Shown piece by piece: positions 9,164-18,132 of a stretch of 64,000 nt of DNA (position 1 is the stretch's first letter; each line of letters starts with the position of its first letter). Under the pieces are notes generated by a model. It saw only the letters and a list, made by a program, of their open reading frames with translations. It ran no database searches and was not told the origin of the DNA. A program made the translations under genes and the position numbers. Source of the stretch: Roseibacterium elongatum DSM 19469 (lineage in GTDB: Bacteria > Pseudomonadota > Alphaproteobacteria > Rhodobacterales > Rhodobacteraceae); NCBI RefSeq assembly GCF_000590925.1, contig NZ_CP004372.1:568001-632000 (forward strand), given 5' to 3'.

Positions 9164-10290
9164 ATGTCCATCTTCCGTTTCACCGAGAAGCGCCTCGCAG
9201 ACCTCCCGCTGGGATCGGGAATACACCGGGATACCACGGTCCGCGGGCTCCTCTGCCTGTGCCACAAGACCACCCGCACGTACTCGGTCCAGGGCGACGT
9301 CCGCAGGAACAAGAGGCTCGTCCGGTCGGTCAGGGTGAAGATCGGGAGGGTGGACCACGTGCGCCTCTCGGACGCCAGGAAGAAGGCGCGGGAGCTCATG
9401 AACCTCATCCACTCCGGCGTGGACCCGACCGCCAAGCCCGACGAGACCGGCATCACCCTCGAACAGGCGCTCGAAGCCCACCTGTCCGAGAGGAACCTCC
9501 GGGAGCGCACCGCCCACGACTACCGCTACCACGTGGAGAAGTACCTGAGGCGCTTTCGGAAACGCGCGATCGCAGACCTATCACGCCAGGACGTCCGAGA
9601 CCACTACGAGCTCATGCGGACGCGTAACGGACCGACCGTGGCGGCCGGCGTGATGCGGACGTTCCGCGTCCTGGTGAACACCGCCATGCGCCTCGACGAG
9701 ACGATCGAGCGCAACCCAGGCGACGCGATCCGCGTCCCCCTGCCGAAGCGGCGGCGCGTGGGAGAACTGGACGTGGCGGACTTCTGGCGGAGGACCGCGG
9801 ACCTCTCACCCTCCATGCGCGACCTCGCCAGGACCTTCCTGCTCACCGGGGCGAGGCGATCCACGGTGCTGTCGATCCGCAGGGCCGATGTGGACCTGGA
9901 GAGGGGCGTCCTACGGTTCGACCACATGAAGACGATGGAGGAGTGGGCGTTCCCGATGGGCCCGCACCTGACGGGGATGCTCGCCGCCAGGATGGCGCCG
10001 ACGAGCCGCTCGCCAGCGAGTGGCTGTGGCCGTCACCCGCCAGCAAGACGGGCCACGTCCAGGAGCCGCGCAGGAGGGAGGGCGTGCCGAGCCCCCACGA
10101 GCTGAGGCACCATGCGAGGACCCTGATGATCGCGGCGGGCGTCCCCTACGCCGAGGGCGCGTTGCTGCTGGGACAGAGGCTCCCCGGCGCGTCCGGCTCC
10201 TATGTGCATCAGTCCCACCTGGTCGAGGCGCTGCGCCCACACGCCGAGGCCTACGAGGCGCTGGTGCTCCGGGAGGCGGGCGCCGACTAG
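9164..10290 (+). pseudogene. int: Tyrosine-recombinase integrase, frameshifted near 9,990
   Basis: Site-specific recombinase expected to integrate and excise the element at tRNA-Met. The ATG at 9164 has AGGAG eight bases before it. The first frame gives an N-terminal arm-binding region, an SAM-like core-binding region, and TGARRSTVLSIRR with the first catalytic Arg. The reading then moves by one base between about 9,985 and 10,000 (the sequence behaves as if one base were missing), and the second frame gives the HELR box and the nucleophile region SGSYVHQ. Total about 375 residues, normal for the family. Either the gene is truly broken and the element is locked in place, or a base has been lost in sequencing. 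It faces inward from the end distal to the intact tRNA. Confidence 0.85.
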
Positions 10291-10428
10291 GGCGTTGCGC
10301 GGACGGGCGCGGGACAGTTCTCAACCGAAAGACGTTGGCATCTTAGGGAGTTGCAAGGTGGCAACCTGAGTTCATCCGTGGCGGGCATATTCCACGTCCG
10401 CTCGCAAACTGACACAGGAGCCAGCCCC

Positions 10429-10629
10429 ATGACCGCACCGACGGAACCCCAGACCTTCACCAGCCCGTGGCTGACCACGGAGCAGGCCGCCAATTACCTC
10501 AGCGTTTCCACGGGCACGCTCGCGAACTGGCGTTCCGCGGGCAACGGGCCCCGCTACAAGGCGGTCGGCCGACTGGTCCGCTACCACAGGGACGACCTGG
10601 ACGCCTTCCTGATGGAGGGCGCGGCATGA
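10429..10629 (+). CDS. Small HTH protein, AlpA/excisionase-like
   Basis: 66 residues built around one winged-helix HTH: WLTTEQAANYLSVS-TGTLANWR, then GPRYKAVGRLVRYHRDDLDAF, the standard HTH_17/AlpA layout with an Arg-Tyr wing. ATG at 10429 follows CAGGAG. Its position just behind the integrase suggests a recombination directionality factor or an activator of it. The stop overlaps the next start as ATGA. Confidence 0.7.
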   Translation: MTAPTEPQTFTSPWLTTEQAANYLSVSTGTLANWRSAGNGPRYKAVGRLVRYHRDDLDAFLMEGAA

Positions 10630-11072
10630 ATTGGACGGACGTGTTCTGGGTGCGAGACGACCCCAACCCTGACTTCTCGAACGAGGAGGAGCGGGCAGAA
10701 CGGGCCGAGCGACTTCTCGACACCGTGCCGGAGCTGACCGCCATGGACCCGATAGAGGGTGTGGTAGAGGCCTGTAGGCGGGTCGGCTTCAGGCCCTTCG
10801 ACTGCGAGACGCTGCGGCTGCTGGCACGGCGCACCGGCAACTTTCCGCTGTCGATCGAGAGGCGCGAGGGTCCACCCCGCTACGAGATGGAGACGGGTTG
10901 GGCTCAGGACGCGCTGCGGTCGTCGCAGGAAGAGAACCCGGACTTCTGGGAGGACGACGCGCTCGTGCAGGAGGCGGCCCGTCAGGCGCCGTGCGTCTGG
11001 GCGAAGGTCAAGGCCGAACTGGACCGTGAGGCCCGCCGCGTCGAACGCGCGCTCTCCCGTTCACGCCCCTGA
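10626..11072 (+). CDS. Hypothetical acidic protein
   Basis: 148 residues starting MNWTDVFW, the ATG overlapping the stop of the preceding HTH gene (ATGA), so it is translationally coupled to it. Charged and helical, rich in Glu/Arg, no signal peptide, membrane segment or motif that I recognise. Followed by a gap of 189 bases (11,073-11,261) where no gene is seen, probably a promoter for the replication genes. Function unknown. Confidence 0.6.
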   Translation: MNWTDVFWVRDDPNPDFSNEEERAERAERLLDTVPELTAMDPIEGVVEACRRVGFRPFDCETLRLLARRTGNFPLSIERREGPPRYEMETGWAQDALRSSQEENPDFWEDDALVQEAARQAPCVWAKVKAELDREARRVERALSRSRP

Positions 11073-11261
11073 ACCGTCGCTCAGCCAGCGTTGGAGCGCG
11101 CCTGCGCCCACGCTGGTTTGCGACGCCAGGTCGTCACGACATCGTTTCAGAGAGAGTGAGCCGGCCACCTCCCACCGCCTTTCGGCGTCCGCCTGGGGGT
11201 GACCGGCCTACAAGGAAGACGAGTACGTCCGAACACACCCACAACACAAAGGAAGCAGCGC

Positions 11262-11504
11262 ATGTCCTGTGAAGACAATACCAAACCCGCCGTCCCGGCA
11301 GTACCCTCGTTCGCCCCAGGGCCCGACCTGCTGACCCCCGCCGAGGTCGCCACGATGACGGGCCACACCCTGAACACCCTGGCGCAGTATCGATCGCGCA
11401 GGCTGAAGGGCTGGGACGCCCTCGGGCCCGACTTCGTGAAGGTCGGCCGGGAGGCCTACTACCCGCGCTCGTCGGTCGAGGCCTACCTCACGAAGCGGGG
11501 CTGA
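11262..11504 (+). CDS. Second small HTH protein, AlpA/Xis-like
   Basis: 80 residues starting at ATG 11262 after AAAGGA. The C-terminal 60 residues form a winged HTH: LLTPAEVATMTGHTLNTLAQYR, then PDFVKVGREAYYPRSSVEAYL. It sits 3 bases before the replication protein, so it probably regulates replication or helps initiation at the nearby iterons. Distinct in sequence from the first HTH gene; the two may divide excision and replication control. Confidence 0.65.
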   Translation: MSCEDNTKPAVPAVPSFAPGPDLLTPAEVATMTGHTLNTLAQYRSRRLKGWDALGPDFVKVGREAYYPRSSVEAYLTKRG

Positions 11505-11507
11505 CTG

Positions 11508-13904
11508 ATGGCTGAGGAAGTGAGGACGAGTCCTGCCGAGCTCGCCGGATACGCCGCCGACGCACGTTGGGAGCTCATACCGCTGCATCACTACACCAAG
11601 GTCGAGCAGGTCAAGGGCAAGCCGCGTAATCGCGGCAAGAGCCCGATGCACTCCGACTGGACCAAGAAGCCCTACGCCTCCTTCGATGGTCGGAAGCACA
11701 TGGAGGGCGGGTACAACGTCGGCGTCAGGCTCAAGCCGGACCAGCTCGTCGTGGACGTGGACCCGCGCGGCTTCCCCGAGGGCGAGGACCTGACGACCGA
11801 CAACCCGTTCCGCCGGCTCTGCGAGGACGTCGGCCTGGACGTCGACCAGTACCCCAGGGTCGAGACGGGCAGCGGCGGCCTGCACCTCTACATGGCCAAG
11901 CCCGCGGACGTACCGGTCAGGGATAGCCTGAACGACCAGTATCCCGGCGTCGAGTTCAAGTCGTTCGGCCGCCAGGTCGTCTCCGCCGGCTCCATCCACC
12001 CGGACACGTTCCGCACGTACGAGTGGGATTTTCTGTTCCCGTCCCTCGCCGACGGGGTCCGTGCCGCCCCCGCGGCCCTCGTCGACCTGATCGCGCGCCG
12101 GCTACCCGACGACTATCGTGAGACCAAGGCCGGGAAGCTCACCGCCGAACAGCTGGCGGAGATGCTGGACGCCCTGGACCCCGAGGACTTCCGCGTCCAG
12201 GGCGAGTGGCTGCACCTCATGATGGCCTGCCACCACGCCACGGCCGGTGACGGGCGCCAGGAGTTCATCGACTGGTCCACCCAGGACCCCGAGTACGCCG
12301 ACCATGGGACCCTGATCGGTCTCCGCTGGGACAGCCTCCATGCGGACGGCGACGGCGCCAAGGTGACCTACCGGACGCTCTACCGGGCCCTCCGCAGACG
12401 GGGTCACGGCGAGGTCATCCCGGAGGACTACGACGACGACCTGTTCGACGAGCCTGTGGACTTCCCGGAGCCGGGGGACGACGACGCACGGGACGGTGGC
12501 GGCCGCAACCGCGTGCTCGCCAGGCTCAACGCCGAGTACCTGACGATCACCAAGGACGGCGGCTACTCCGTCGGCCGGCGGCAGCGGAACGTCGAGACGG
12601 GGCACGCGGAGATCAAGTTCTTCACCGAGATCGCCATGCGTAAGGAGATGGACCGCAGGAAGATCGAGGTGCCCGACGAGAAGCACGGCGGCCTCAAGCG
12701 GATCGGGGAGGGCGACTTCTGGCTCGACCACCCGAGGCGCCGACACTACCGGCACGTCACCTGGAACCCCGACCCCTCGTTCAAGGAGCGCGAGACCCTC
12801 AACATCTTCCGGGGCTTCGGCGTGCAGCCGGACGCGACGATGGACTGGGACGCGCTCCGCGTCATGATCCGGGACGTCATCTGCGGGGGCGTCGAGGGGC
12901 ACTACGACTACGTGACGAGGTGGGTGGCCGCGATGGTGCAGCGGCCACACGAGCCTGCGGGCGTCGTCCTGAACCTGCAGGGGCCGCACAACTCCGGCAA
13001 GGGCACCCTCGGGCGGGCGATCACCGGCCTCGTCGCGCCGCACGGCGTCCACATCTTGGACGGGGAGCAGCTCACCGGAAAGTTCAACCAGCACCTCGCC
13101 CAGTGCGTGGCCCTGTTCGTCGACGAGGCCTTCTGGAGCGGGGACGTCAAGGCGCAGAACAAGCTGAAGGGGCTCATCACCGAGCCTACCTTCATGTGCG
13201 AACCGAAGGGCGTGGACGCCTTCCCGGTCGGCAACCGTCTGCACGTGGTCTCGGCGACGAACAACGACTGGTCCGCGCCGACCAACTCGGACGACACGCG
13301 CTGGGCGGTGTTCTCCCCGACCAAGGACGCGAGGGACCGCTTCAAGGCCGAGGTCGGCTTCGGCCGCATCCTGCGAGGACAGGGGCTCCTGAGGCAGGAC
13401 GTCCTCTCCGGCTGGATGGCGCACCTGCTGACCGTCGACGTAGATGGCTGGAGGGCCGACCAGGGCATCCCGCAGACCAGCGCGTTGAGGGCGCAGTTCC
13501 TGCACACGGCGCGGCGCGACCCGCTGGTCAAGTGGTGGGAGGGCATCCTCCAGGACGGTGGCCCCGGAAGCGAGCGGATCAGCGGCTGGCCCGACGGTGA
13601 TGGAGAGGTTGGGCCTGCGATGAAGAAAGACCTTGAGGACCACCTGGAGGACGCGTTCCGCCGGATGCAGCACAGGCCGTCGCCCCTCAGCAAGGCGCAG
13701 ATCGCGAAGTGGCTCAACGACACCTTCGGCTATTCGGTGGACGGGAACGTCGGCTCCGGGAGGGAGAGACGCCGCGGCTGGAGGCTCCCTCCGCTCGACA
13801 AGGCGCGTTCAGACTTCGCGAACATGGTGGGCATCCTGCCCGAGGAGATGACGTGGCAGCCCTTCGAGACCCAGGGGGAGGTCCTCGGTTTCGATGAGGA
13901 TTGA
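11508..13904 (+). CDS. Primase-polymerase / SF3 helicase replication protein
   Basis: 798 residues. The N-terminus is a bifunctional primase-polymerase domain: VVDVDPRG with metal ligands Asp83/Asp85, SGGLHLYM with His126, and GVEFKSFGRQVVSAGS near 147-162. Residues about 210-300 resemble the PriCT-type linker. The C-terminal half is a superfamily 3 helicase of the DUF5906/VapE type: Walker A GPHNSGKGTL at 492-501, Walker B ALFVDEAFW near 535-543, and motif C HVVSATNND near 579-587. This one-protein combination initiates replication of satellites such as P4 and of many integrative plasmids. The iteron-like region directly downstream is the likely origin it acts on. Start follows the HTH gene by 3 bases. 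High confidence in function. Confidence 0.9.
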   Translation: MAEEVRTSPAELAGYAADARWELIPLHHYTKVEQVKGKPRNRGKSPMHSDWTKKPYASFDGRKHMEGGYNVGVRLKPDQLVVDVDPRGFPEGEDLTTDNPFRRLCEDVGLDVDQYPRVETGSGGLHLYMAKPADVPVRDSLNDQYPGVEFKSFGRQVVSAGSIHPDTFRTYEWDFLFPSLADGVRAAPAALVDLIARRLPDDYRETKAGKLTAEQLAEMLDALDPEDFRVQGEWLHLMMACHHATAGDGRQEFIDWSTQDPEYADHGTLIGLRWDSLHADGDGAKVTYRTLYRALRRRGHGEVIPEDYDDDLFDEPVDFPEPGDDDARDGGGRNRVLARLNAEYLTITKDGGYSVGRRQRNVETGHAEIKFFTEIAMRKEMDRRKIEVPDEKHGGLKRIGEGDFWLDHPRRRHYRHVTWNPDPSFKERETLNIFRGFGVQPDATMDWDALRVMIRDVICGGVEGHYDYVTRWVAAMVQRPHEPAGVVLNLQGPHNSGKGTLGRAITGLVAPHGVHILDGEQLTGKFNQHLAQCVALFVDEAFWSGDVKAQNKLKGLITEPTFMCEPKGVDAFPVGNRLHVVSATNNDWSAPTNSDDTRWAVFSPTKDARDRFKAEVGFGRILRGQGLLRQDVLSGWMAHLLTVDVDGWRADQGIPQTSALRAQFLHTARRDPLVKWWEGILQDGGPGSERISGWPDGDGEVGPAMKKDLEDHLEDAFRRMQHRPSPLSKAQIAKWLNDTFGYSVDGNVGSGRERRRGWRLPPLDKARSDFANMVGILPEEMTWQPFETQGEVLGFDED

Positions 13905-13942
13905 AGCCTTCAGTCAGTAACTTCACACAGGCGTGCAGCAGG

Positions 13943-14275
13943 CTGAGTAGCCTGAGTAAGTCGGCATTTCTCACTTACTCAGGGGGAAATCGACGTAAAG
14001 CCTTGTTCCGTAACGCTAAAAACGCCCCCTGAGTAAGTGAGTAGCCTGAGTAGCTTCGGAACGATTTCGTGGTACACGGCGTGCTCTTTTTTCGTCTTAT
14101 CGTCGAGCATCCGTTTCGGGCCAGAAAAAGAACTGCATATATTTTATCTGATTTTTTTACTTACTCAACTTACTCACTTACTCAAGGGAGAAAAAAGGAT
14201 AACCGAAACAATGCTCTATTGGCTTTACCCCCTGAGTAAGTGACTTTTGGTAGGCTACTCAGAGCTACTCACTTC
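13943..14275. repeat. Iteron-like repeats and AT-rich stretch: candidate replication origin
   Basis: The 653-base gap 13,905-14,557 has no gene but holds at least nine copies of a GAGTARG/ACTTACTC core. The 13-mer CCTGAGTAAGTGA occurs exactly at 13971-13983 (minus), 14028-14040 (plus) and 14231-14243 (plus). CTCACTTACTCAGGGGG at 13970-13986 and its perfect complement at 14025-14041 form a 17-bp inverted repeat. Three head-to-tail TTACTCA copies lie at about 14159-14184, next to a conspicuously AT-rich tract (about 14,085-14,215) in otherwise GC-rich DNA. Iterons plus an unwinding-type AT tract immediately behind a primase-helicase is the layout of a satellite or plasmid origin. The remainder (14,280-14,557) shows nothing clear. 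Confidence 0.7.
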
Positions 14276-14557
14276 CCACCCTGGGAGGCTAGGACCACCT
14301 CACCCCCGCGTGAGCCAATCGCGCGCCTGCGTGAGATTGCTGGCGTACGAGGAACCCTCCGTCCGACATCTTGACCTCGAACAGCGACGAGCGAGCCGCC
14401 CGGAAAACTCCGACGACCCCCGTCTGACCAGCCGAAAGGAGCCCTCTCTGACAATCAATCAGGGAGCCAGACGGCTGGAAGGGCAATCGGGTCAGGGGCT
14501 TGAGGGAGACTCGGTCTCGTCGAGCACAGCGTGGAAAACAGTAGAGGAGGTCCAGGG

Positions 14558-15070
14558 ATGGCCGAATGCATCAAGAGGGGGTGGGGCGTTGGCCTGCCGA
14601 CGGACACGGTCTTCCTGTCCTGCTCGCGGGCGAAGATGAGGCGCCGGGCGGACGGGTCCCGCGACGTGCGACCCGAGTTGCGGGACGTGGCGGAACGGCT
14701 GCAAGCGGGCGCCTCGCACATCTTCTCGAAGGTGCTGCGCATCCACGACGATGACGAGTGGCTCGAGGTCCACTGGGCGAAGGAGCCGCTCAACCGTGAT
14801 CGGGTGCTGGCCGAGTTCACCGTCCGATCGGTCGAACGTCGGATAGTGAAGGTGCTCCACCGCCTGGACCCGCCGGGGTCGCTGGACGGTGACATGAACG
14901 GCGCCCTCTCAGGACCCGTCGCGCCGCTGAGTGACGCTGGGTACGTGACCCTCTGGAGCTGGCGCGACCGGCCGAACGACAGCGCCTGGGACAAAGAGGG
15001 CTACTGGGAGATCGACGGCACATACGTCCCGGACGAGCGGCTAGACGACGACGAGGGGGTGGCACGATGA
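14558..15070 (+). CDS. Hypothetical element protein
   Basis: 170 residues from ATG 14558, which has GAGGAGG seven bases before it (a GTG at 14531 is in frame but lacks a site). Begins MAECIKRGWGVGLPTD and has no recognised domain; mixed charge, several Trp, acidic C-terminus. First of a tightly overlapping run of genes (15070/15067, 15534/15534, 16217/16210) ending in the small-terminase-like gene, so it probably belongs to the same transcription unit. Confidence 0.6.
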   Translation: MAECIKRGWGVGLPTDTVFLSCSRAKMRRRADGSRDVRPELRDVAERLQAGASHIFSKVLRIHDDDEWLEVHWAKEPLNRDRVLAEFTVRSVERRIVKVLHRLDPPGSLDGDMNGALSGPVAPLSDAGYVTLWSWRDRPNDSAWDKEGYWEIDGTYVPDERLDDDEGVAR

Positions 15071-15534
15071 GCGAGTTCCTCCCCACGCCTCCCAACGGCC
15101 GGCCGTCCCTCCGCCCGATGAACCTCGCCGTCGCCCGCATGTGGGTCGCCAGCTACAACAGGGCCGTCGAGCGGGTGCACGAGCGGTGCCGTGCCAACGA
15201 GTCCGACGGGCTGCCCCTGGACTGGCGGCCGAACGGGACGATCGTCTGGGACAGCACGGCGCCGAGGTCCTGCCTGGTCTTCACCCTGCCGGACGCCGAC
15301 GTCGGGGCCGGCTACATATGTCCCGTGAGGCGGTTCAAGCCACTGGGCAAGATACCCATCCGGCTGGGGTCCCGGTACGCCATCGAGGGCTGGCCGCCCG
15401 CGCAGTGCTACGGACACCGGCCCTTCGACCTGGAGGCCCTCGGCGTGAAGTGGGCCGGTTGGCGTGTGCCCCGCGGCCGGTGGGACGGCGTCGAGCCCGA
15501 GCCTCTGGACTTCCAGATCAAGGAGTTCCTCTGA
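15067..15534 (+). CDS. Hypothetical element protein
   Basis: 155 residues; ATG overlaps the previous stop (ATGA) and its own stop shares a base with the start of the terminase-like gene. Contains a Trp/Pro-rich region and three scattered cysteines (CRANES, CLVFTL, CPVRRF) that do not make an obvious zinc motif. No family recognised. Position suggests a role with the terminase-like protein. Confidence 0.6.
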   Translation: MSEFLPTPPNGRPSLRPMNLAVARMWVASYNRAVERVHERCRANESDGLPLDWRPNGTIVWDSTAPRSCLVFTLPDADVGAGYICPVRRFKPLGKIPIRLGSRYAIEGWPPAQCYGHRPFDLEALGVKWAGWRVPRGRWDGVEPEPLDFQIKEFL

Positions 15535-16217
15535 TGACCGTCATGCGGATGAACAGGATCAAGCCGGCGCCCGACCCGCGCAAGCCGAGCCGGATGGCCC
15601 CGGCGCTGGCCGAGGTGTACGGCGAGAAGGGCCGGGAGTTCCTGAGCCACCTCAGGCAGTTCGGGCAGGTGACCTATGCGGCCAACATGACCGGCCTGAC
15701 CCGTCGGACCTTCTACGACCGCCGCGCGAAGAACAGGGAGTTCCGAGAGGCCTGGGACGATGCCCTGGCCAGCTTCGAGGAGGAGCTGACCCAGCGCGTG
15801 GTCCAGACGGCGATGGAGATGGGGACCGGCAGGTGGGTGCCCGTGATCGACCCCGAGACGGGGGAGCCGGTGCTGGACGCGGACTTCGAGGTGGTGCACC
15901 GCTTCGAGACCGGACATGTGGATAGTCGCATATTGACCAAGCTGCTGTCCCTGCGCATGAGCTCGGCCGACGGCCCGTCCCAGACGAACGTGACCGTGAA
16001 CTCGCAGACGAACGTCCACGCTCCTCCGGCCCGACCGCGCCTGGTCCGTCCCGAGCCGGACGACGTCGTCCGGTCGTCCACCGGGTCCGTACGGCGGCCC
16101 CTGGGCACCGTGAACGCCTCGGGAGCACGAGACGACGCCATAGACGCCGAGGTGCTTCACGGAGCTCCTGAGGACGACCGGACGACGTCGTCCGGTCCGG
16201 GACGCGACGATGACTGA
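15534..16217 (+). CDS. Small-terminase-like DNA-binding protein
   Basis: 227 residues. Residues about 25-85 read as a phage small-terminase HTH: AEVYGEKGREFLSHLRQFG, VTYAANMTGLTRRTFYDRR, NREFREAWDDAL. This helix / HTH / RRAKN-EFREAWDEA pattern is shared by many phage TerS and terminase-like proteins. The middle has a helical region and the C-terminal 70 residues are low-complexity, rich in Pro, Arg, Asp. TerS recognises pac/cos DNA and delivers it to the large subunit. No large subunit exists in this element, as in pathogenicity-island satellites that redirect a helper phage's motor. The true start is MTVMRMNRIK at the ATGA junction. A non-packaging HTH role is possible. Confidence 0.65.
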   Translation: MTVMRMNRIKPAPDPRKPSRMAPALAEVYGEKGREFLSHLRQFGQVTYAANMTGLTRRTFYDRRAKNREFREAWDDALASFEEELTQRVVQTAMEMGTGRWVPVIDPETGEPVLDADFEVVHRFETGHVDSRILTKLLSLRMSSADGPSQTNVTVNSQTNVHAPPARPRLVRPEPDDVVRSSTGSVRRPLGTVNASGARDDAIDAEVLHGAPEDDRTTSSGPGRDDD

Positions 16218-16506
16218 CTGGCCCGAGGTGCAGGTGTGCATCATCCGACCCTGCGGGACCGTCACCCTCCCCGTCGAGGACGGCGGGACGATCACCTGTC
16301 GGTCGGCGGTGGGGCACCTGGACACGCCCGAGACCGGCCTCATCGCCGAGATGAGGGCCCGCCGCGAGCCGACCCCCTGGCGGTCGGTGGACCTGAGGGA
16401 CGCCGCGCTCGTCGAGATCGACAGGCGTGAGGACCTCGACCTGGACGACGGGACCAGGGAGGCCCTCCGGCGGCACGTCCTGGCCACCCCCTACTACGAG
16501 GACTGA
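16210..16506 (+). CDS. Hypothetical small element protein
   Basis: 98 residues, start overlapping the terminase-like gene by 8 bases. A beta-rich N-terminus (VQVCIIRPCGTVTLPVEDGG) is followed by an acidic helical end. No family recognised. It is the last gene of the 14.5-16.5 kb run, and a gap with repeats follows. Confidence 0.55.
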   Translation: MTDWPEVQVCIIRPCGTVTLPVEDGGTITCRSAVGHLDTPETGLIAEMRARREPTPWRSVDLRDAALVEIDRREDLDLDDGTREALRRHVLATPYYED

Positions 16507-16562
16507 GCCGTACGGGGGGCCGCCCTGTGCCCCGCCCTGTGCCCGTCCTCGTCGAACGGCCC

Positions 16563-16628
16563 TAAGCCACTGATCCGGCTCGGTCCGTCGGGCCGGCTCC
16601 CACTGATTGAATATCAGTCGTTGGCTTA
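16563..16628. promoter_or_regulatory. Nested inverted repeats, candidate operator/promoter
   Basis: TAAGCCA (16563-16569) is matched by TGGCTTA (16622-16628). Inside lies the imperfect palindrome ACTGATtgaatATCAGT, and a further CACTGAT copy occurs at the left arm. It falls in the 180-base gap between two gene runs, and upstream of it CGCCCTGTGCC is tandemly repeated. It may be a regulator binding site controlling the rightward genes. No protein can be assigned. Confidence 0.35.
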
Positions 16629-16686
16629 CGACGGGACCCCGTTGCGGCATCCTGCGTCGTGAACCCTCAAGCTCAGGAGAAGCCCA

Positions 16687-16848
16687 ATGCAAGACACACC
16701 GATGCGCGTGGTGACACGCGAGCGCCAAGACCTCGCGGAGATGGAGCGGGCCTTCGACGAGGCCGAACGCCGGCAGGAGGAGAGGTTCGACCTGATCCGA
16801 CGCAAGCGCGCCCGCCTCCAGGAGATGGGGGTCGACCTGGGTGAGTGA
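16687..16848 (+). CDS. Small charged coiled-coil-like protein
   Basis: 53 residues from ATG 16687, preceded by CTCAGGAG seven bases away. Sequence MQDTPMRVVTRERQDLAEME continuing as one long charged helix (EAERRQEERFDLIRRKRARL). Its stop overlaps the next start (GTG at 16841). The strong ribosome-binding site and coupling make it believable. Function unknown. Confidence 0.55.
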   Translation: MQDTPMRVVTRERQDLAEMERAFDEAERRQEERFDLIRRKRARLQEMGVDLGE

Positions 16849-17209
16849 GCCCGACTATCCGCCCCTGCCGCGCCATACGTTCCACGCGACGCAGCGCGAG
16901 GCCGACGCGCTGGTGACCGAGGCGATCCAGGACGACCGTTTCGCCCCGTTGCCCGGCCTGCCGCCTGCCTGCAACTCCGCCAGGATCATCGTGGGCATGT
17001 GGTACGTCTCGGGCACGCTGTCCCTGCCGAGGGGGTGGGTGCGGTCCGTCATGCTGGCGATGAGGGCAGTCAACGCCCCGCACCCTTCGGGCAAGGTGTT
17101 GAGATGGTATCGCTCGAAGCTCCGTGACAGCCCGGCCTACTTCGCCGGGATGCGCGGGCTCGACCGCGGGCTCCTGGCACAGATCGAACAGGACGTCGAC
17201 GTGGGCTGA
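16841..17209 (+). CDS. Hypothetical element protein
   Basis: 122 residues from GTG 16841, overlapping the small coiled-coil gene by 8 bases. No signal peptide or known motif. Hydrophobic patch ARIIVGMWYVSGTLSL near the centre, basic C-terminal half. Lies directly before the HNH nuclease gene. Function unknown. Confidence 0.55.
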   Translation: MSEPDYPPLPRHTFHATQREADALVTEAIQDDRFAPLPGLPPACNSARIIVGMWYVSGTLSLPRGWVRSVMLAMRAVNAPHPSGKVLRWYRSKLRDSPAYFAGMRGLDRGLLAQIEQDVDVG

Positions 17210-17244
17210 GCAATGAGGGGCTCGCGCGGCCGCTCCTCCACGCC

Positions 17245-17958
17245 ATGATCGTTTCCATGAGACAGGTATCGACATTAGAGGAGCTGCTCCCGCTTGTTCG
17301 GGACGCAAAGACCGCCCGCGACTTCGGCGCGGCGGTGATCGAGCACGTGCCGACCAAGCCACGGGGCCTCAAGAGGCGGCTAGCCCTCGAGGCGCGGGAC
17401 GCGCTCGGTCGGCCGTGGTCGGATGGCACCGTTGGGCAATGGCTGGCCCCGGGCTTACACACAGACGAAACCAAGCAGGCAAGACGCAAGGCAAGCCGAA
17501 AGTCACAGGGTCAATACTACAAGAAGAACCCTGAGGCCGTCAGGGCAAAGAACCGCCGCTGGGTGGTCAAAAACAAAGAATACTTCAACGAATACGACAA
17601 AAACCGCCGCGCCGAGGACCCAGCCTTTGCTCTCGCTCGCAACACCCGCCGTCACATCAACAACGCCCTCCGCGCCGCCGTCGGCGAACCCGGCAAGGCC
17701 CGGCCGTCCCTGGAGCTCTTGGGCTGCTCCGCGGAGGAGTATCGCACCTACCTGGAGGGGCTCTGGGAGCCGGGCATGTCCTGGGAGAACCGCGGCGAGT
17801 GGCACGTCGACCACGTCCGCCCGCTGGCCAGCTTCGACCTGTCCGACCCCGGCCAGCAGGCGCAGGCGTTCCATTTCAGCAACACCCGGCCGCTCTGGGC
17901 CGGGGACAACCTGTCCAAGGGCAGCCTGCACGACGGCGTCCGGCATCGGCACCGCTAA
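17245..17958 (+). CDS. HNH endonuclease
   Basis: 237 residues. The C-terminal 55 residues are a clear HNH nuclease: WHVDHVRPLASFDL (His187, Asp189, His190), then AFHFSNTRPLW (Asn213) and AGDNLSKG (Asn222), the phage-type arrangement in which a two-metal finger cuts DNA. The N-terminal 150 residues are basic and probably bind DNA. HNH proteins next to terminases take part in packaging cuts in many phages, and free-standing ones can be homing enzymes. The terminase-like gene 1.1 kb upstream favours the former. Start could also be ATG 17257. A 174-base gap follows, with a 9-bp inverted repeat GGCGGTCGG/CCGACCGCC near 18,068-18,110. Confidence 0.8.
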   Translation: MIVSMRQVSTLEELLPLVRDAKTARDFGAAVIEHVPTKPRGLKRRLALEARDALGRPWSDGTVGQWLAPGLHTDETKQARRKASRKSQGQYYKKNPEAVRAKNRRWVVKNKEYFNEYDKNRRAEDPAFALARNTRRHINNALRAAVGEPGKARPSLELLGCSAEEYRTYLEGLWEPGMSWENRGEWHVDHVRPLASFDLSDPGQQAQAFHFSNTRPLWAGDNLSKGSLHDGVRHRHR

Positions 17959-18132
17959 CCTGCGTTCGTCGCCCGACGCTCACACGCTGGTCCCCCGCAC
18001 CGATCCGACGCGGCAAGCTGCGATCGTGTCCGGTCGTTTCATGGTCTCCTTCTCCGTCCGGCACACGGCGGTCGGTCCGACCTCGCCGGTCCACGGGGGC
18101 CGACCGCCGACCCGACACGCGGAGACAGAGGA

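Noticed and set aside
9940..10050. Programmed frameshift in the integrase
   Set aside because: No slippery heptamer at the junction, and other genes in the window have similar single-base breaks.
12102..13673. Long reverse open frame over the primase-helicase
   Set aside because: Shadow of a GC-rich gene; the forward strand has full family motifs.
13943..14275. CRISPR-like or terminator reading of the GAGTAAG repeats
   Set aside because: Spacing is irregular and both orientations occur; no T-run follows the inverted repeat.
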